From: Aquimarina latercula DSM 2041
Lineage (GTDB): Bacteria > Bacteroidota > Bacteroidia > Flavobacteriales > Flavobacteriaceae
NCBI RefSeq assembly: GCF_000430645.1
Contig: NZ_KE387185.1
Coordinates: 283,780-347,779, forward strand
Direction of reading: 5' to 3'
DNA length: 64,000 nucleotides
Shown here: one piece after another, positions 1 through 8,792 of the stretch
Numbering within the stretch: position 1 is the stretch's first letter
Layout of the letters: each line of letters opens with the position of its first letter
Made by a program: the position numbers and the translations under genes
Notes under the pieces: generated by a model
What the model saw: only the letters and a program-made list of their open reading frames with translations
Database searches by the model: none
What the model was told of the DNA's origin: nothing

Positions 1-1951
1 ATCTTTCTTCTTCAGCCAACCTTGCAGCTTCTTCTTCTTGTTTTAATCTCTCTTCTTCAGCTAATCTTGCAGCTTCTGCTTCTTGTTTTAATCTCTCTTC
101 TTCAGCTAATCTTGCAGCTTCTGCTTCCTGATCTTTTTGTACCGAAACTTCTCTTTCTAGTGTTTTCTGAGACTCTTCTCTTCTTCTCTGCTCTGCCATC
201 TCCAGCTCTAACTTCTTCTGAGCCGCTAATCTTTCTTCCTCAGCCTTTTGCTCAGCTATTTCAACTTCCAATCTCTTCTGAGCAGCCAATCTTTCTTCTT
301 CAGCTTTTTGTTCAGCTATTTCAACTTCCAATCTCTTCTGAGCAGCCAATCTTTCTTCTTCAGCTTTTTGTTCAGCCATTTCAACTTCCAATCTCTTCTG
401 AGCAGCTAATCTTTCTTCTTCCTCTCTAGCTGCTTGAGCTTCTGCTTGTTTTCTAGCTTCTTCTGCAGCTACTTCTTGTCTCTCAAGCTCAGCAGCTTGT
501 TGGGCAAGTCTAGTTGATTCTTCTGCTTTTCTTCTCTCTTCAGCTTCGGCTTCAGCAGCAGCTTCTTGTTGTTCTGCTTCGGCTTCTCTAGCAGCTTCTT
601 CTGCAGCTATTCTAGCCTCTTCTGCTTGTATTCCTGCAGCTTCTTCTGCTTTTCTTCTCTCTTCAATTTCTAATTCAAGATTTTTCTGAGCAGCTATTCT
701 TTCTTCCTCAGCCTTTTGCTCTGACATCTCACGCTCTAATTTCTTTTGAGCTGCTAAGTCTTCTGCTTGCTTATTGAGTAGTTTTACTTCTTCTTCTCTT
801 TGTAAAGCTAATTCTCTTGCTTTTCTAGCTTCTTCTTCTTTAGCTTCTTGAATAGATCTCTCTAATCTATTCATTGTTCTTTGTGCCTGACTCAGAGAAT
901 CTCCTCCTGTCCTCTGTAGTTCTCTTATTATTTTATTTTGATCTAAGATCTCTTTCTTAAGTCTTCTAATTTCAGAATCCCTCTGTAATGAACTTTTTGA
1001 AGAAATATTTCGTCTTTTCCTTCTACGTTCTTCTTTAGCAAAATTAAACGCCAGTCCAAATTCGTGTGTAGCTCCGAACTCAGCAGCCGTAGCATCTCCA
1101 CCGATACCTGGTTCAACAGTATAGCCTATAGAAACCACTTTTGTAATATTTGCTCCAATTCCTATAGAACCTCCATAAAAACTATTATAACCAAGTTGTG
1201 CCCATCCGTATTTTGGTATTTCGAATAACACATTACCTCCATATCTTAAATCCTGTTCACCTGGTTTAGAGGCATAAACCATTCCACGCAATTCATTATC
1301 AATTCTTCTCCAATCTAATTCTGTTGTGTACATTACATGACCTGAATATTCGAAATTATCAGTTAGTAATTCGCTCGCAGTAAGGTTATAAGTAACTAGG
1401 TTTCCAACGGATACACCAACATCGAAATTACCATAATTGAAGTTTACACCAGGACGTAATAAAAACACAGAGCTATTTTCGTAATTATTAATTATGTCAT
1501 CATTTACTTGTGCCTCATCAAGATTACTTTTTAAAGCACTTTGGGAATAACTTAAATTTACCCCAAACGTAAAATTCATGTCTCTGTTAAGTTCTATATT
1601 ATATGCATAATTTAATGTAGCGCCAAAAAACCTAAATATCCCGACATTCTGCTGAAACAAACCAATACCTATTCCTGTTTTTTCCTCGAATCTAGCAGAA
1701 TAATTAAGAAAATATGTCTGAGAATTATCACTAAAACTTGCTCTAGGGTTTCGATTATATATGTTTATTGAATTTTTATTTTCTCTTACCAAAGAAAAGG
1801 TAGGATTAAACATAAATCGATTATACTTAAGAGAATTATGTAACGGAATATCTGAAGGCAATATACCTGATGTATTAGATGATCCATCTTGTGAATGCAC
1901 AAGGTGTGAGCAAAAAATTAATGTGGATATATAAAGTATTTTTTTAATCAT
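1..1951 (-). CDS. PorP/SprF-family T9SS outer-membrane protein with long C-terminal coiled coil (partial, runs off left edge)
   Basis: The reading frame starts at 1951 and is still open at base 1 (650 codons seen). It begins with a signal peptide (MIKKILYISTLIFCSHLVHS, then QDG). Residues about 22-303 read like a PorP/SprF beta-barrel: alternating short strands and phrases such as YNRFMFNPTFSLV, GVNLSYSQSALKS and SIGYTVEPGIGG. SprF-type proteins help export or anchor T9SS cargo with type B C-terminal domains. After a basic linker (EERRRKRRN, about 305) the rest is an uninterrupted Ala/Glu/Gln/Lys/Arg coiled coil made of 20-residue repeats (core AAQKRLEVEIAEQKAEEER) and then 15-residue repeats (core AARLAEEERLKQE). 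Ordinary SprF proteins are about 300-350 residues, so the coil at least doubles the length. The start lies 3 bp after the stop of the upstream Ig-like gene, so the two are probably one operon. The barrel family call is fairly firm; the role of the coil is unknown, and a further domain may follow off-window. Confidence 0.85.
   Translation of the reverse strand, partial: MIKKILYISTLIFCSHLVHSQDGSSNTSGILPSDIPLHNSLKYNRFMFNPTFSLVRENKNSINIYNRNPRASFSDNSQTYFLNYSARFEEKTGIGIGLFQQNVGIFRFFGATLNYAYNIELNRDMNFTFGVNLSYSQSALKSNLDEAQVNDDIINNYENSSVFLLRPGVNFNYGNFDVGVSVGNLVTYNLTASELLTDNFEYSGHVMYTTELDWRRIDNELRGMVYASKPGEQDLRYGGNVLFEIPKYGWAQLGYNSFYGGSIGIGANITKVVSIGYTVEPGIGGDATAAEFGATHEFGLAFNFAKEERRRKRRNISSKSSLQRDSEIRRLKKEILDQNKIIRELQRTGGDSLSQAQRTMNRLERSIQEAKEEEARKARELALQREEEVKLLNKQAEDLAAQKKLEREMSEQKAEEERIAAQKNLELEIEERRKAEEAAGIQAEEARIAAEEAAREAEAEQQEAAAEAEAEERRKAEESTRLAQQAAELERQEVAAEEARKQAEAQAAREEEERLAAQKRLEVEMAEQKAEEERLAAQKRLEVEIAEQKAEEERLAAQKRLEVEIAEQKAEEERLAAQKKLELEMAEQRRREESQKTLEREVSVQKDQEAEAARLAEEERLKQEAEAARLAEEERLKQEEEAARLAEEER
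5..130. repeat. 45-bp tandem repeat inside the PorP-like gene
   Basis: Almost three copies of a 45-bp unit (core cttcagctaatcttgcagct) encode the 15-residue unit AARLAEEERLKQEAE on the minus strand. The array probably continues beyond the left edge. Confidence 0.8.
181..430. repeat. 60-bp tandem repeat inside the PorP-like gene
   Basis: Four consecutive copies of a 60-bp unit (about 181-240, 241-300, 301-360, 361-420) encode a 20-residue coiled-coil unit on the minus strand. The three copies from 241 to 420 differ at only a few bases; the copy at 181-240 is more diverged. Degenerate relatives of the unit reappear at about 680-760. Confidence 0.9.
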
Positions 1952-1954
1952 AAA

Positions 1955-4003
1955 TTATCTCATTACTGTAATTGTCCCCTTTTTAACGACTGTACTACTT
2001 CTAGAAATTATATAATAATAAATAAGTTCACTTGCTTGAGATGCAGAATCATTTGGCCAATCTGCATTATAGCCTCCAGTTTTTTGGAAATCTATTTTTC
2101 CATTCGATGAATAGATAGTAACTTCTACATCATTTTCACTGAATGAATTTGGTAAAACCCATGAATCATTTGCAACATTTCCTCCAGGTGTAATAACATT
2201 AGGGATTAATTCTGATAATGCCGCTGGTCCTCCAACCACGGCAGTTTGTGTATCAACCGTACATAAAGAAGTACTTATTCTGGCAAAGTAGTTTCCATCT
2301 TCTGTTACCGTTAACGTATTTGTTGTTTCGCCATCTATTAGAACTTCTTCTCCATTTTCAATTATATACCACTCATATGTAAAATTCGCATTTAATGGCG
2401 CTGTCAACACAACAGACTCTCCTGGTTCTAAAACCGGAGGCGTAATATCCAGTACTATATCACTAGATAAAAAATCAATAGGTAAATTGTTTGAAACAGC
2501 ATCTGGTAGACCTCCAGGTATAAAAATACCTCTTAATTCAAAACTTCCACCGCTATCCGAACGACTTACATCTAACGACAAAGAAGTCTCACCAGTTGAG
2601 ACTCCATCATTAAACCATTCGAAATCGAAAAAACCAAATTGTTCCGTTGTCAACGGAACCCGATCTCCTGTCGAGGTTATTCCCACCATTTCCGTCAATG
2701 TTATTGTAATTGGGTCCTGTTCACAATCAACGACTTCCTCAGGTGCTATTACAATATCAAATCTTTCTGCTGATCTTATTATAGTTTCTGAAGACAACAT
2801 TGTCATACATGGATCATCCGGAAATAATGCGTCAATCTCTATTCTATAATCCCCAACTCCATTTGCTGGTACATCAAAAGTAATTGTTGGACCTGTTGTA
2901 ATTCCTTGAATTAAAACATTCGTATCTCGTATCCATCTAAATGTACTACCGATTGGGGCATCAGTTTCTACCGTTAAAGTTAATATCTGTGTTGGTAACA
3001 ATATCAAACCTTCTGGAAGTGGAGCTGTAATGCTTGAGCCCTCATTAGTAACTGTTACTAGATCCGTAGTTAGCGTACAATCCTCACTTAATTCTATTCG
3101 TAAAGTATACTCTCCACCGAAATCATTATCGGGTAAAATTATGTTTGGAGAAATTTCTCCATCCAATTCTTCACCATCCTTTATCCACTGATAGTTATAT
3201 GAAAAATCTATTAAACTTGCTCTTAATTCTTTGAACTCATCAGGGCAAAACGAAAAATCATCATCCGTAACTATAGTAATATCATCAGGATTAATCAACG
3301 AAGCATCCACAGCATTCGATCTATTAAGGGGATTGAAAAAGTTATTACATAATCCTAGAGGAACTCTTGCTATATATCTTCCTACTTCTGTGATTATTAA
3401 AGATGGGCTATTTTCTCCGGGAATTATTGCTCCATCCTTTAACCACTCCCATTTCAATGTGTTTACATCTATCGAGTTGTCATTTTCATCTCTAACTTCA
3501 ACAGCTATCTCCTTAGCAAATGAGGCTACATTACAAAAAATTATCTCATCCCTTCCATTTAAAATTATTTCTAAATTATCATCAAAAAAATGAAATGCTA
3601 TTGCATCAGAAATTTCACTAATTATATCAACCTCTGAAGCTCGGACCCGTATTCTAAAATCATCACTGTTAGCATTAGTGGGTACCGATATATCTGTGAA
3701 ATTGATGTTAGAAGTCGCAGCGGTTCCATTATTTGGACCCGTAACTCTTCCTAATTCTGTTATGTCAGATTGATTTGCAAAACTTCCTGTAGGGTCTGAA
3801 AGTTCCAAAATAAACTCATTATTTGTTGGTAATGCATTACCAGGTGATAACTCCGCAGTAAAATCAAAACCATTAGTCAACGTACCACAGGCTTGTGGAG
3901 CCGAAGTAAGAGAAGGTGGACCTATATTACGCTGCGCTTTGGCAACATGGATTCCCATTGCCAAAACGATCATGACGATTAAGAGGTTAAGTCTTTTATT
4001 CAT
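1955..4003 (-). CDS. Secreted Ig-like repeat protein with gliding-motility type (CHU_C, type B) T9SS C-terminal domain
   Basis: About 682 residues. The frame is open to 4051, but the start at 4003 gives a proper signal peptide (MNKRLNLLIVMIVLAMGIHV, cleavage after AKAQ). The middle holds about five Ig/PKD-like beta-sandwich units, each with the pattern W-x-x-D-G ... G-x-Y-x-x-R (WEWLKDG, YQWIKDG, FRWIRDT, FEWFNDG, YEWYIIENG). The last about 85 residues (PNVITPGGNVANDSW ... GGYNADWPND ... YYYIISR ... KKGTITVMR) match the gliding motility-associated C-terminal domain used as a type B sorting signal by T9SS. It is followed directly by a PorP/SprF-like gene, the usual arrangement for this cargo class. 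Likely a cell-surface or released adhesin-like protein; the ligand is unknown. Confidence 0.85.
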   Translation of the reverse strand: MNKRLNLLIVMIVLAMGIHVAKAQRNIGPPSLTSAPQACGTLTNGFDFTAELSPGNALPTNNEFILELSDPTGSFANQSDITELGRVTGPNNGTAATSNINFTDISVPTNANSDDFRIRVRASEVDIISEISDAIAFHFFDDNLEIILNGRDEIIFCNVASFAKEIAVEVRDENDNSIDVNTLKWEWLKDGAIIPGENSPSLIITEVGRYIARVPLGLCNNFFNPLNRSNAVDASLINPDDITIVTDDDFSFCPDEFKELRASLIDFSYNYQWIKDGEELDGEISPNIILPDNDFGGEYTLRIELSEDCTLTTDLVTVTNEGSSITAPLPEGLILLPTQILTLTVETDAPIGSTFRWIRDTNVLIQGITTGPTITFDVPANGVGDYRIEIDALFPDDPCMTMLSSETIIRSAERFDIVIAPEEVVDCEQDPITITLTEMVGITSTGDRVPLTTEQFGFFDFEWFNDGVSTGETSLSLDVSRSDSGGSFELRGIFIPGGLPDAVSNNLPIDFLSSDIVLDITPPVLEPGESVVLTAPLNANFTYEWYIIENGEEVLIDGETTNTLTVTEDGNYFARISTSLCTVDTQTAVVGGPAALSELIPNVITPGGNVANDSWVLPNSFSENDVEVTIYSSNGKIDFQKTGGYNADWPNDSASQASELIYYYIISRSSTVVKKGTITVMR

Positions 4004-4610
4004 AGCTATCACATCAGTTAAATTTGTGTGAATATATGCAACATTAATCAAGCGATTTGGGGCGCTTGTTGATAATGTTGTTAATATAAATATTGTAAAG
4101 TCATAAAATTATGAATTAAAAATTTATATCAAACCAATTTTTCGTTTTTTTTTGTAATAATATTCTTACTTCGTTTTGAAGAGTATGATTACATCTCTAA
4201 AAACATAAAGTATTAGTAGTAATTATTTATATTAAAACATTGATTATCAATATTTTACATTAAAAAAATATACATTAAAAGTTGCTTAAAAAAGCAAGGT
4301 TTTACATTTTTTACCGACAAAAATCAAAAATTTTTTGAATGAAAAAGTGAAAAAAAAAATAATTTTTTGATGTTATGCGCACATCATAAACACCTAAAAA
4401 AGACAGTTTTTGCCGATTAAGTGTACTAATTTTATAGAATTATTAACCAAATTTAACGTTAATTATTACAGAAAAGCTTATCATAAATATCACAAACATG
4501 TTTGGAGAAAAAATTGCAATAATTTTCCTTAAATATTATCTAAAAAGGATATACTTTTTATTAACAAACGTTTAAATAAATATGAGGGAATATTCCCTGA
4601 AAATATACAT
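4004..4610. other. Gene-free AT-rich region upstream of the T9SS pair
   Basis: About 600 bases with no credible gene. It should hold the promoter of the minus-strand T9SS operon, but I see no convincing TTG/TAnnTTTG pair on that strand near 4003. It contains a 14-bp perfect palindrome AGGGAATATTCCCT (4585-4598) and a small hairpin with arms TGATGT (4369-4374) and ACATCA (4381-4386). Confidence 0.5.
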
Positions 4611-4637
4611 AAAAAAACCCCGAAATTAGTTCCGAGG
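4611..4637 (-). terminator. Rho-independent terminator of the OmpH-like gene
   Basis: On the minus strand an 8-bp stem (CCTCGGAA with TTTCGGGG, two G-U pairs) closes a CTAA loop and is followed by a T run. It lies 26 bp after the stop of the OmpH-like gene. Confidence 0.75.
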
Positions 4638-4662
4638 CTCTAAACTTTAAACTATCTAAATA

Positions 4663-5184
4663 TTACTCATTAGATGTCTTTTCTCCGTTAAGTTCTTCTA
4701 TAATTTTATCTGTAAGATCTAATTCTTCCTTAGCGTAAAACAAGTTTTTCACCTCTGTTTCTCCATAGATATAAGTATATCCATTTTTCTTACCATACTC
4801 TTTTATAAAACCTTCTACTTTTGAAATTATAGAATCTATTTCAGCTTGACTACCTTGCTGAATTTCTTGCATTCTTGTTTGCTGTTCTCTTTGTAAGCCC
4901 TGTTGTTTCACCATCAGCTCCTGTTCTTTCTTTTCTCTATTCGTTTGAGACATTGATTTCATAATATTTTGGTATCCCTGTACCTCAATCTGAAATTGTT
5001 TTGCTTTCTCTTCTAATTCTGCACGTACTTCATTATTCTTCTTAGTCCACTTTTCTTTAGCGGTCTTCATTTCATTAAAATCCGATACCACTTTTGTATT
5101 ATTTACAAAACCAGTTTTCTCAATTTGTTGATTGCAAGAAGTCAATCCAATTATCGCAACAGCAATCCATATAAAATTTCTCAT
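4663..5184 (-). CDS. OmpH/Skp-like periplasmic chaperone, predicted lipoprotein
   Basis: 173 residues. The N-terminus is a lipoprotein signal peptide with lipobox LTSC (Cys17). Residues about 30-125 form a long charged helix pair (EKWTKKNNEVRAELEEKAKQ ... KEQELMVKQQGLQREQQTRM), and the C-terminal part (VEGFIKEYGKKNGYTYIYGE) matches the closing strand region of the OmpH/Skp family, which shields outer-membrane proteins in the periplasm. Soluble Skp proteins are periplasmic; this one appears lipid-anchored, which is common in Bacteroidota. The gene is monocistronic, with a TAACTTTG element upstream and a terminator downstream. The family call is good; the client proteins cannot be read from the sequence. 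Confidence 0.8.
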   Translation of the reverse strand: MRNFIWIAVAIIGLTSCNQQIEKTGFVNNTKVVSDFNEMKTAKEKWTKKNNEVRAELEEKAKQFQIEVQGYQNIMKSMSQTNREKKEQELMVKQQGLQREQQTRMQEIQQGSQAEIDSIISKVEGFIKEYGKKNGYTYIYGETEVKNLFYAKEELDLTDKIIEELNGEKTSNE

Positions 5185-5215
5185 TATTCTAAAATTTAGT
5201 TCTGCGCAAAAATAT

Positions 5216-5223
5216 CAAAGTTA
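5216..5223 (-). promoter_or_regulatory. Candidate -7 promoter element for the OmpH-like gene
   Basis: The minus strand reads TAACTTTG, matching TAnnTTTG, 32-39 bp upstream of the start. No TTG lies at the ideal distance, so only the -7 half is supported. Confidence 0.45.
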
Positions 5224-5414
5224 GATTGATGTTATACCTATAAGTACATCAAATTACTCATGTATAAGAAAAAACAATAGCAAAAGAATTTACTATTACA
5301 AAAATCAATAATTTTTCATCGAAATTCTGCAATTTTAAGGAGTTTTTACAAAAAACAGAAGGGAATTACCTCAAAACACTAAAAAACATCCTTAAAAGCT
5401 CTTAAAAAAAGAAA

Positions 5415-6263
5415 TTATCCATTTTTAAGAATATAAACATGAGAAGAATATTCTTTTGATCGTTTTGCCTTAACATTCGAAAGAAAACCAATCCAAAATG
5501 CTCGAAAATAGTTCATCGCACCATTTTTATATTTCTCCGATAACAATGCAACATAAAACGAATCGAAAACCAACGGTACGATTTTCTTTAAATTAATATT
5601 TTCTTTTGTAAAAAGCTTTTCTATTGACGTTTTAGAAAAATGCCATAAATGCCTTGGTACATCATAAGCCGCCCAAAATGATTTATAATAACCAGCGTCA
5701 AATGACCTAAAATTAGGAACTGCTATTATTATATATCCACCAGGTTTTACCAATCTTTTTAATTCCTTTATCTGAATCTCTAAATCAGAAACATGTTCTA
5801 ATACATGCCACATAGTAACAACATCATAATTATGCGAAGGCAAATCAGTAGTATCTGGTTCTAAAATAATCTTCTTTTTTTGCGCAATTTCTCGAGCTTG
5901 TTCATTTGGCTCTACACCTTTTACCCGCCAACCTTTCAACCTAGCTTGCACTAAAAAATCTCCTGTTCCTCCACCTATATCTAAAAGAGTACCAGAACCT
6001 TGATTTAAATTTGAAATTAATTTAACCTTTTTATTAAGTGAATATTTCTTAACTAAGTGATAAAGTTTCTCAAAAAAGCTTCGTTTAGAATCCGTATGGG
6101 AAATGTAATCATCACTTTCGTAATATTTACCTAAGTTTTCAACATCAGGTTTAGGCAATGTTACTAACATATCAAGATCCTTATCTTTATATAGTTTAAA
6201 CTTTTCTCTAGAAACTGTAAAATCTTCACACTCTATATAAAAATCTAATTTTTCCTTATTCAT
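5415..6263 (-). CDS. Class I SAM-dependent methyltransferase
   Basis: 282 residues. Motif I for S-adenosylmethionine binding is LLDIGGGTGDFL (about 93-104), the acidic end of strand 2 is VEPN (E118), and MWHVLEHV (151-158) is the LEHV motif of the methyltransferase_11/12 group. The N-terminal segment (CEDFTVSREKF ... YYESDDYISHTDS) resembles a family that normally starts with a small zinc knuckle; here only one of the expected cysteines is present (C12), so metal binding is probably lost. Homologues often act on sugars, lipids or small metabolites; the substrate is unknown. The gene stands between an OmpH-like gene and the mnmG group on the same strand, without overlap. Confidence 0.8.
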   Translation of the reverse strand: MNKEKLDFYIECEDFTVSREKFKLYKDKDLDMLVTLPKPDVENLGKYYESDDYISHTDSKRSFFEKLYHLVKKYSLNKKVKLISNLNQGSGTLLDIGGGTGDFLVQARLKGWRVKGVEPNEQAREIAQKKKIILEPDTTDLPSHNYDVVTMWHVLEHVSDLEIQIKELKRLVKPGGYIIIAVPNFRSFDAGYYKSFWAAYDVPRHLWHFSKTSIEKLFTKENINLKKIVPLVFDSFYVALLSEKYKNGAMNYFRAFWIGFLSNVKAKRSKEYSSHVYILKNG

Positions 6264-6356
6264 TTTTAAATCGAAAACTATTTTCTTCTAATTACTAATG
6301 CTCTTTCGAAATTACACTATCTATTTACTAAACATTTTAAACTCTAATCTATCACA

Positions 6357-6372
6357 TGTTCCACGTGGAACT
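6357..6372. other. parS centromere-like site 1
   Basis: TGTTCCACGTGGAACT differs from the ParB-binding consensus TGTTnCACGTGnAACA only at the last base. It contains a 14-bp perfect palindrome (6358-6371) and starts at the stop codon of the small membrane protein gene. Confidence 0.8.
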
Positions 6373-6850
6373 ATAGTTTTGTAGCGTCATAAACTTCTAC
6401 ATCTAACATTTCACTTAACGAATTTGCAATGCCCAACGCTTTTTCATAGTTACTTGTTCTATACAACGTAACTTTTCTATTATCTGTAAAAAATCGTACA
6501 GCCAACTTATCATGTCTTTCTTTTGTTCCTATTCCACTCACAGCTCCCCATTCATTACTCGAACTTACGGAACCATAAAAAACAGATATATAACTAGGAA
6601 ATTCCAATTCCAGCTTAGTTTTAAACAAAACACAACCAAAAACAGAAAACAATTTTTGGTTATCAAAATCTTTATTTATTTTGTAAGATATAGAAAAACC
6701 AAAAATCAAGAATGAGCATATAAAAAAAAGTATTCTTCCTGATAATGGTTCAGAATCTAAAAACAATCCAAATACAGAAATAACAAGAACAATTGTGGTA
6801 AGAATTTTTCCTTTCAGTGCTCTTTCTTGTTTACATATTACACTTTTCAT
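6371..6850 (-). CDS. Small membrane protein of unknown function, coupled to mnmG
   Basis: 159 residues, not recognised as a named family. Two hydrophobic segments (about 15-31, ILTTIVLVISVFGLFL, and about 38-54, GRILFFICSFLIFGFSI) form a hairpin, followed by a soluble beta-rich tail (about 60-159). The layout resembles PH-like or photosystem-assembly-like small membrane proteins, but I cannot prove that. Its ATG shares one base with the mnmG stop (TAATG), so translation is probably coupled and the gene is the last member of the mnmG operon. A parS-like site overlaps its stop codon. Confidence 0.6.
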   Translation of the reverse strand: MKSVICKQERALKGKILTTIVLVISVFGLFLDSEPLSGRILFFICSFLIFGFSISYKINKDFDNQKLFSVFGCVLFKTKLELEFPSYISVFYGSVSSSNEWGAVSGIGTKERHDKLAVRFFTDNRKVTLYRTSNYEKALGIANSLSEMLDVEVYDATKL

Positions 6851-8721
6851 TATCTACCCATATACACTAATAAAACAGAAATATCACTAGGTGAAACTCC
6901 ACTAATTCTAGAAGCCTGAGAAATTGTAGCTGGTCTAATCTTACTCATTTTCTCACAAGCCTCGTAAGAAAGAGATTTTAACTTTGTATAATCAAAATCC
7001 TTTGGGATTTTAACATTCTCTAAACGATTAAGCTTATCAGCATTATTTTTTTCTTTTTCTATATAACCAGAATATTTAACCTGTATTTCTGTTTGTTCTA
7101 AAACCTCTTTGTCCAAATTATTTTCTTCAATATAGCTCGACACTTTACTAAAGCGTTTCATGTCATCTAATGTAATTTGAGGACGTGCAAATATTTTAAA
7201 CATCTTACCGCTTTGATTAATCGGTGAAGACTTTTTATCTTCTAAAACAGGATTTGCTTCAATAGGTCCAACACTAGTTTCTCTAAAAAAGTTAACAAAC
7301 GCTGTTGCCTGCTTTTCCTTCTGTTCCATTCTTTTTAATCGCTCATCTTTAGCTAAACCAATTTTATGAGACATCGGTGTTAATCTAAAATCAGCATTAT
7401 CTTGTCTTAATAACGTTCTATACTCAGCCCTAGAAGTAAACATACGATACGGCTCCTCTGTGCCCTTAGTAATCAAGTCATCAATAAGAACTCCTATATA
7501 CGCCTCGCTTCTTTTTAGTGTAAACTCGTCCTCTTCTCTTACCTTAAGAGCAGCATTTATACCCGCCATTAAACCTTGCGATGCTGCTTCTTCGTAACCA
7601 GTTGTACCGTTAATCTGTCCAGCAAAAAATAATCCTGAAACCAATTTAGTCTCTAATGTGTGCGTTAATTGCGTTGGTGGAAAATAATCATACTCTATTG
7701 CATATCCTGGTCTAAAAAACTTTACATTTTCAAATCCTACAACAGATCTTAACGCTTTAAACTGAACATCCTCTGGTAAAGATGTAGAAAAACCATTTAC
7801 ATAAACTTCGACTGTATTCCAACCTTCTGGTTCGATAAACATTTGATGTCTTTCTTTATCAGCAAATCTATTTATTTTATCCTCAATCGAAGGACAATAT
7901 CTTGGTCCAATACTTTTTATTCTACCATTAAACATCGGTGATCTATCAAAACCTTCTCTTAACAAATCATGCACTTCTGTTGAAGTATATGTCATATAAC
8001 AAGATCTTTGATTCACCAATGGTTTAGATAAATTAGAATAGCTAAACTTTTCAGGATTATCATCACCTGGCTGCTCTGTCATTTTAGAATAATCCAATGA
8101 CCTACCATCAACTCTGGGTGGTGTCCCAGTTTTCATTCTTCCTGAATCAAATCCTAAATCAACTAGCTGTTCTGTAATTCCTGTAGCCGCTCTTTCACCA
8201 GCTCTACCTCCACCAAATTGCTTTTCACCAATATGAATCAATCCATTCAAAAAAGTTCCATTAGTTAACACAACAGTCTTGGCTTTTACCTCAATTCCTA
8301 ACGAAGTTCTTACACCTTTGATTTTATCATTTTCTACAATAAGTCCACTTACCATATCCTGATAAAAATCTAAATTCGGCGTTTGTTCTAATAAAAGCCT
8401 CCACTCTTCTGCAAACCTCATTCGATCGCTTTGAACCCTTGGACTCCACATTGCTGGTCCTTTTGACTTATTCAACATTTTAAACTGAATGGCCGTTCGA
8501 TCACTTACGATACCACTGTATCCTCCTAACGCATCAATTTCTCTAACAATTTGTCCTTTTGCGATTCCTCCCATCGCAGGATTACAACTCATTTGAGCTA
8601 TATTCTGTAGGTTCATTGTTATCAACAACGTACTACATCCTAAATTTGCGGCTGACGCCGCAGCTTCGCTCCCAGCGTGCCCAGCACCAACTACTACTAC
8701 ATCATACTCTTTATCAAACAT
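6850..8721 (-). CDS. mnmG: tRNA uridine-5-carboxymethylaminomethyl modification enzyme MnmG (GidA)
   Basis: 623 residues, the normal family length. The FAD-binding Rossmann motif is VVVGAGHAGSEAA (9-21), and the conserved MnmG stretches SCNPAMGGIAKGQIVREIDA, MKTGTPPR, RPGYAIEYD and GLFFAGQINGTTGYEEAASQ are all present, as is the C-terminal helical domain (ASRISGVSPSDISVLLVYM). With MnmE it installs the cmnm5 group on wobble uridine 34 of several tRNAs, using FAD and methylene-tetrahydrofolate. parS sites lie just upstream and downstream; gidA lies near the replication origin in many bacteria. Confidence 0.97.
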   Translation of the reverse strand: MFDKEYDVVVVGAGHAGSEAAASAANLGCSTLLITMNLQNIAQMSCNPAMGGIAKGQIVREIDALGGYSGIVSDRTAIQFKMLNKSKGPAMWSPRVQSDRMRFAEEWRLLLEQTPNLDFYQDMVSGLIVENDKIKGVRTSLGIEVKAKTVVLTNGTFLNGLIHIGEKQFGGGRAGERAATGITEQLVDLGFDSGRMKTGTPPRVDGRSLDYSKMTEQPGDDNPEKFSYSNLSKPLVNQRSCYMTYTSTEVHDLLREGFDRSPMFNGRIKSIGPRYCPSIEDKINRFADKERHQMFIEPEGWNTVEVYVNGFSTSLPEDVQFKALRSVVGFENVKFFRPGYAIEYDYFPPTQLTHTLETKLVSGLFFAGQINGTTGYEEAASQGLMAGINAALKVREEDEFTLKRSEAYIGVLIDDLITKGTEEPYRMFTSRAEYRTLLRQDNADFRLTPMSHKIGLAKDERLKRMEQKEKQATAFVNFFRETSVGPIEANPVLEDKKSSPINQSGKMFKIFARPQITLDDMKRFSKVSSYIEENNLDKEVLEQTEIQVKYSGYIEKEKNNADKLNRLENVKIPKDFDYTKLKSLSYEACEKMSKIRPATISQASRISGVSPSDISVLLVYMGR

Positions 8722-8733
8722 AACACTATAATT

Positions 8734-8749
8734 TGTTCCACGTGGAACA
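8734..8749. other. parS site 2
   Basis: Exact TGTTCCACGTGGAACA, 12 bp upstream of the mnmG start codon. It is the first of three sites spaced exactly 38 bp start to start. Confidence 0.88.
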
Positions 8750-8771
8750 CTCTCTTTATTAAAAAATAAAA

Positions 8772-8787
8772 TGTTCCACGTGGAACA
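8772..8787. other. parS site 3
   Basis: Exact TGTTCCACGTGGAACA, extended to a 20-bp palindrome (8770-8789), in the mnmG-ybeY intergenic gap. Confidence 0.88.
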
Positions 8788-8792
8788 TTAAT

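Noticed and set aside
22-429. Plus-strand frame of 135 codons, rich in Leu and Phe
   Set aside because: It is a shadow of the repeat-rich coiled-coil gene on the minus strand; the composition follows from the reversed repeat.
1-430. CRISPR-like regular repeats
   Set aside because: Repeats are directly tandem without unique spacers, are multiples of three bases and encode a coiled coil on the minus strand.
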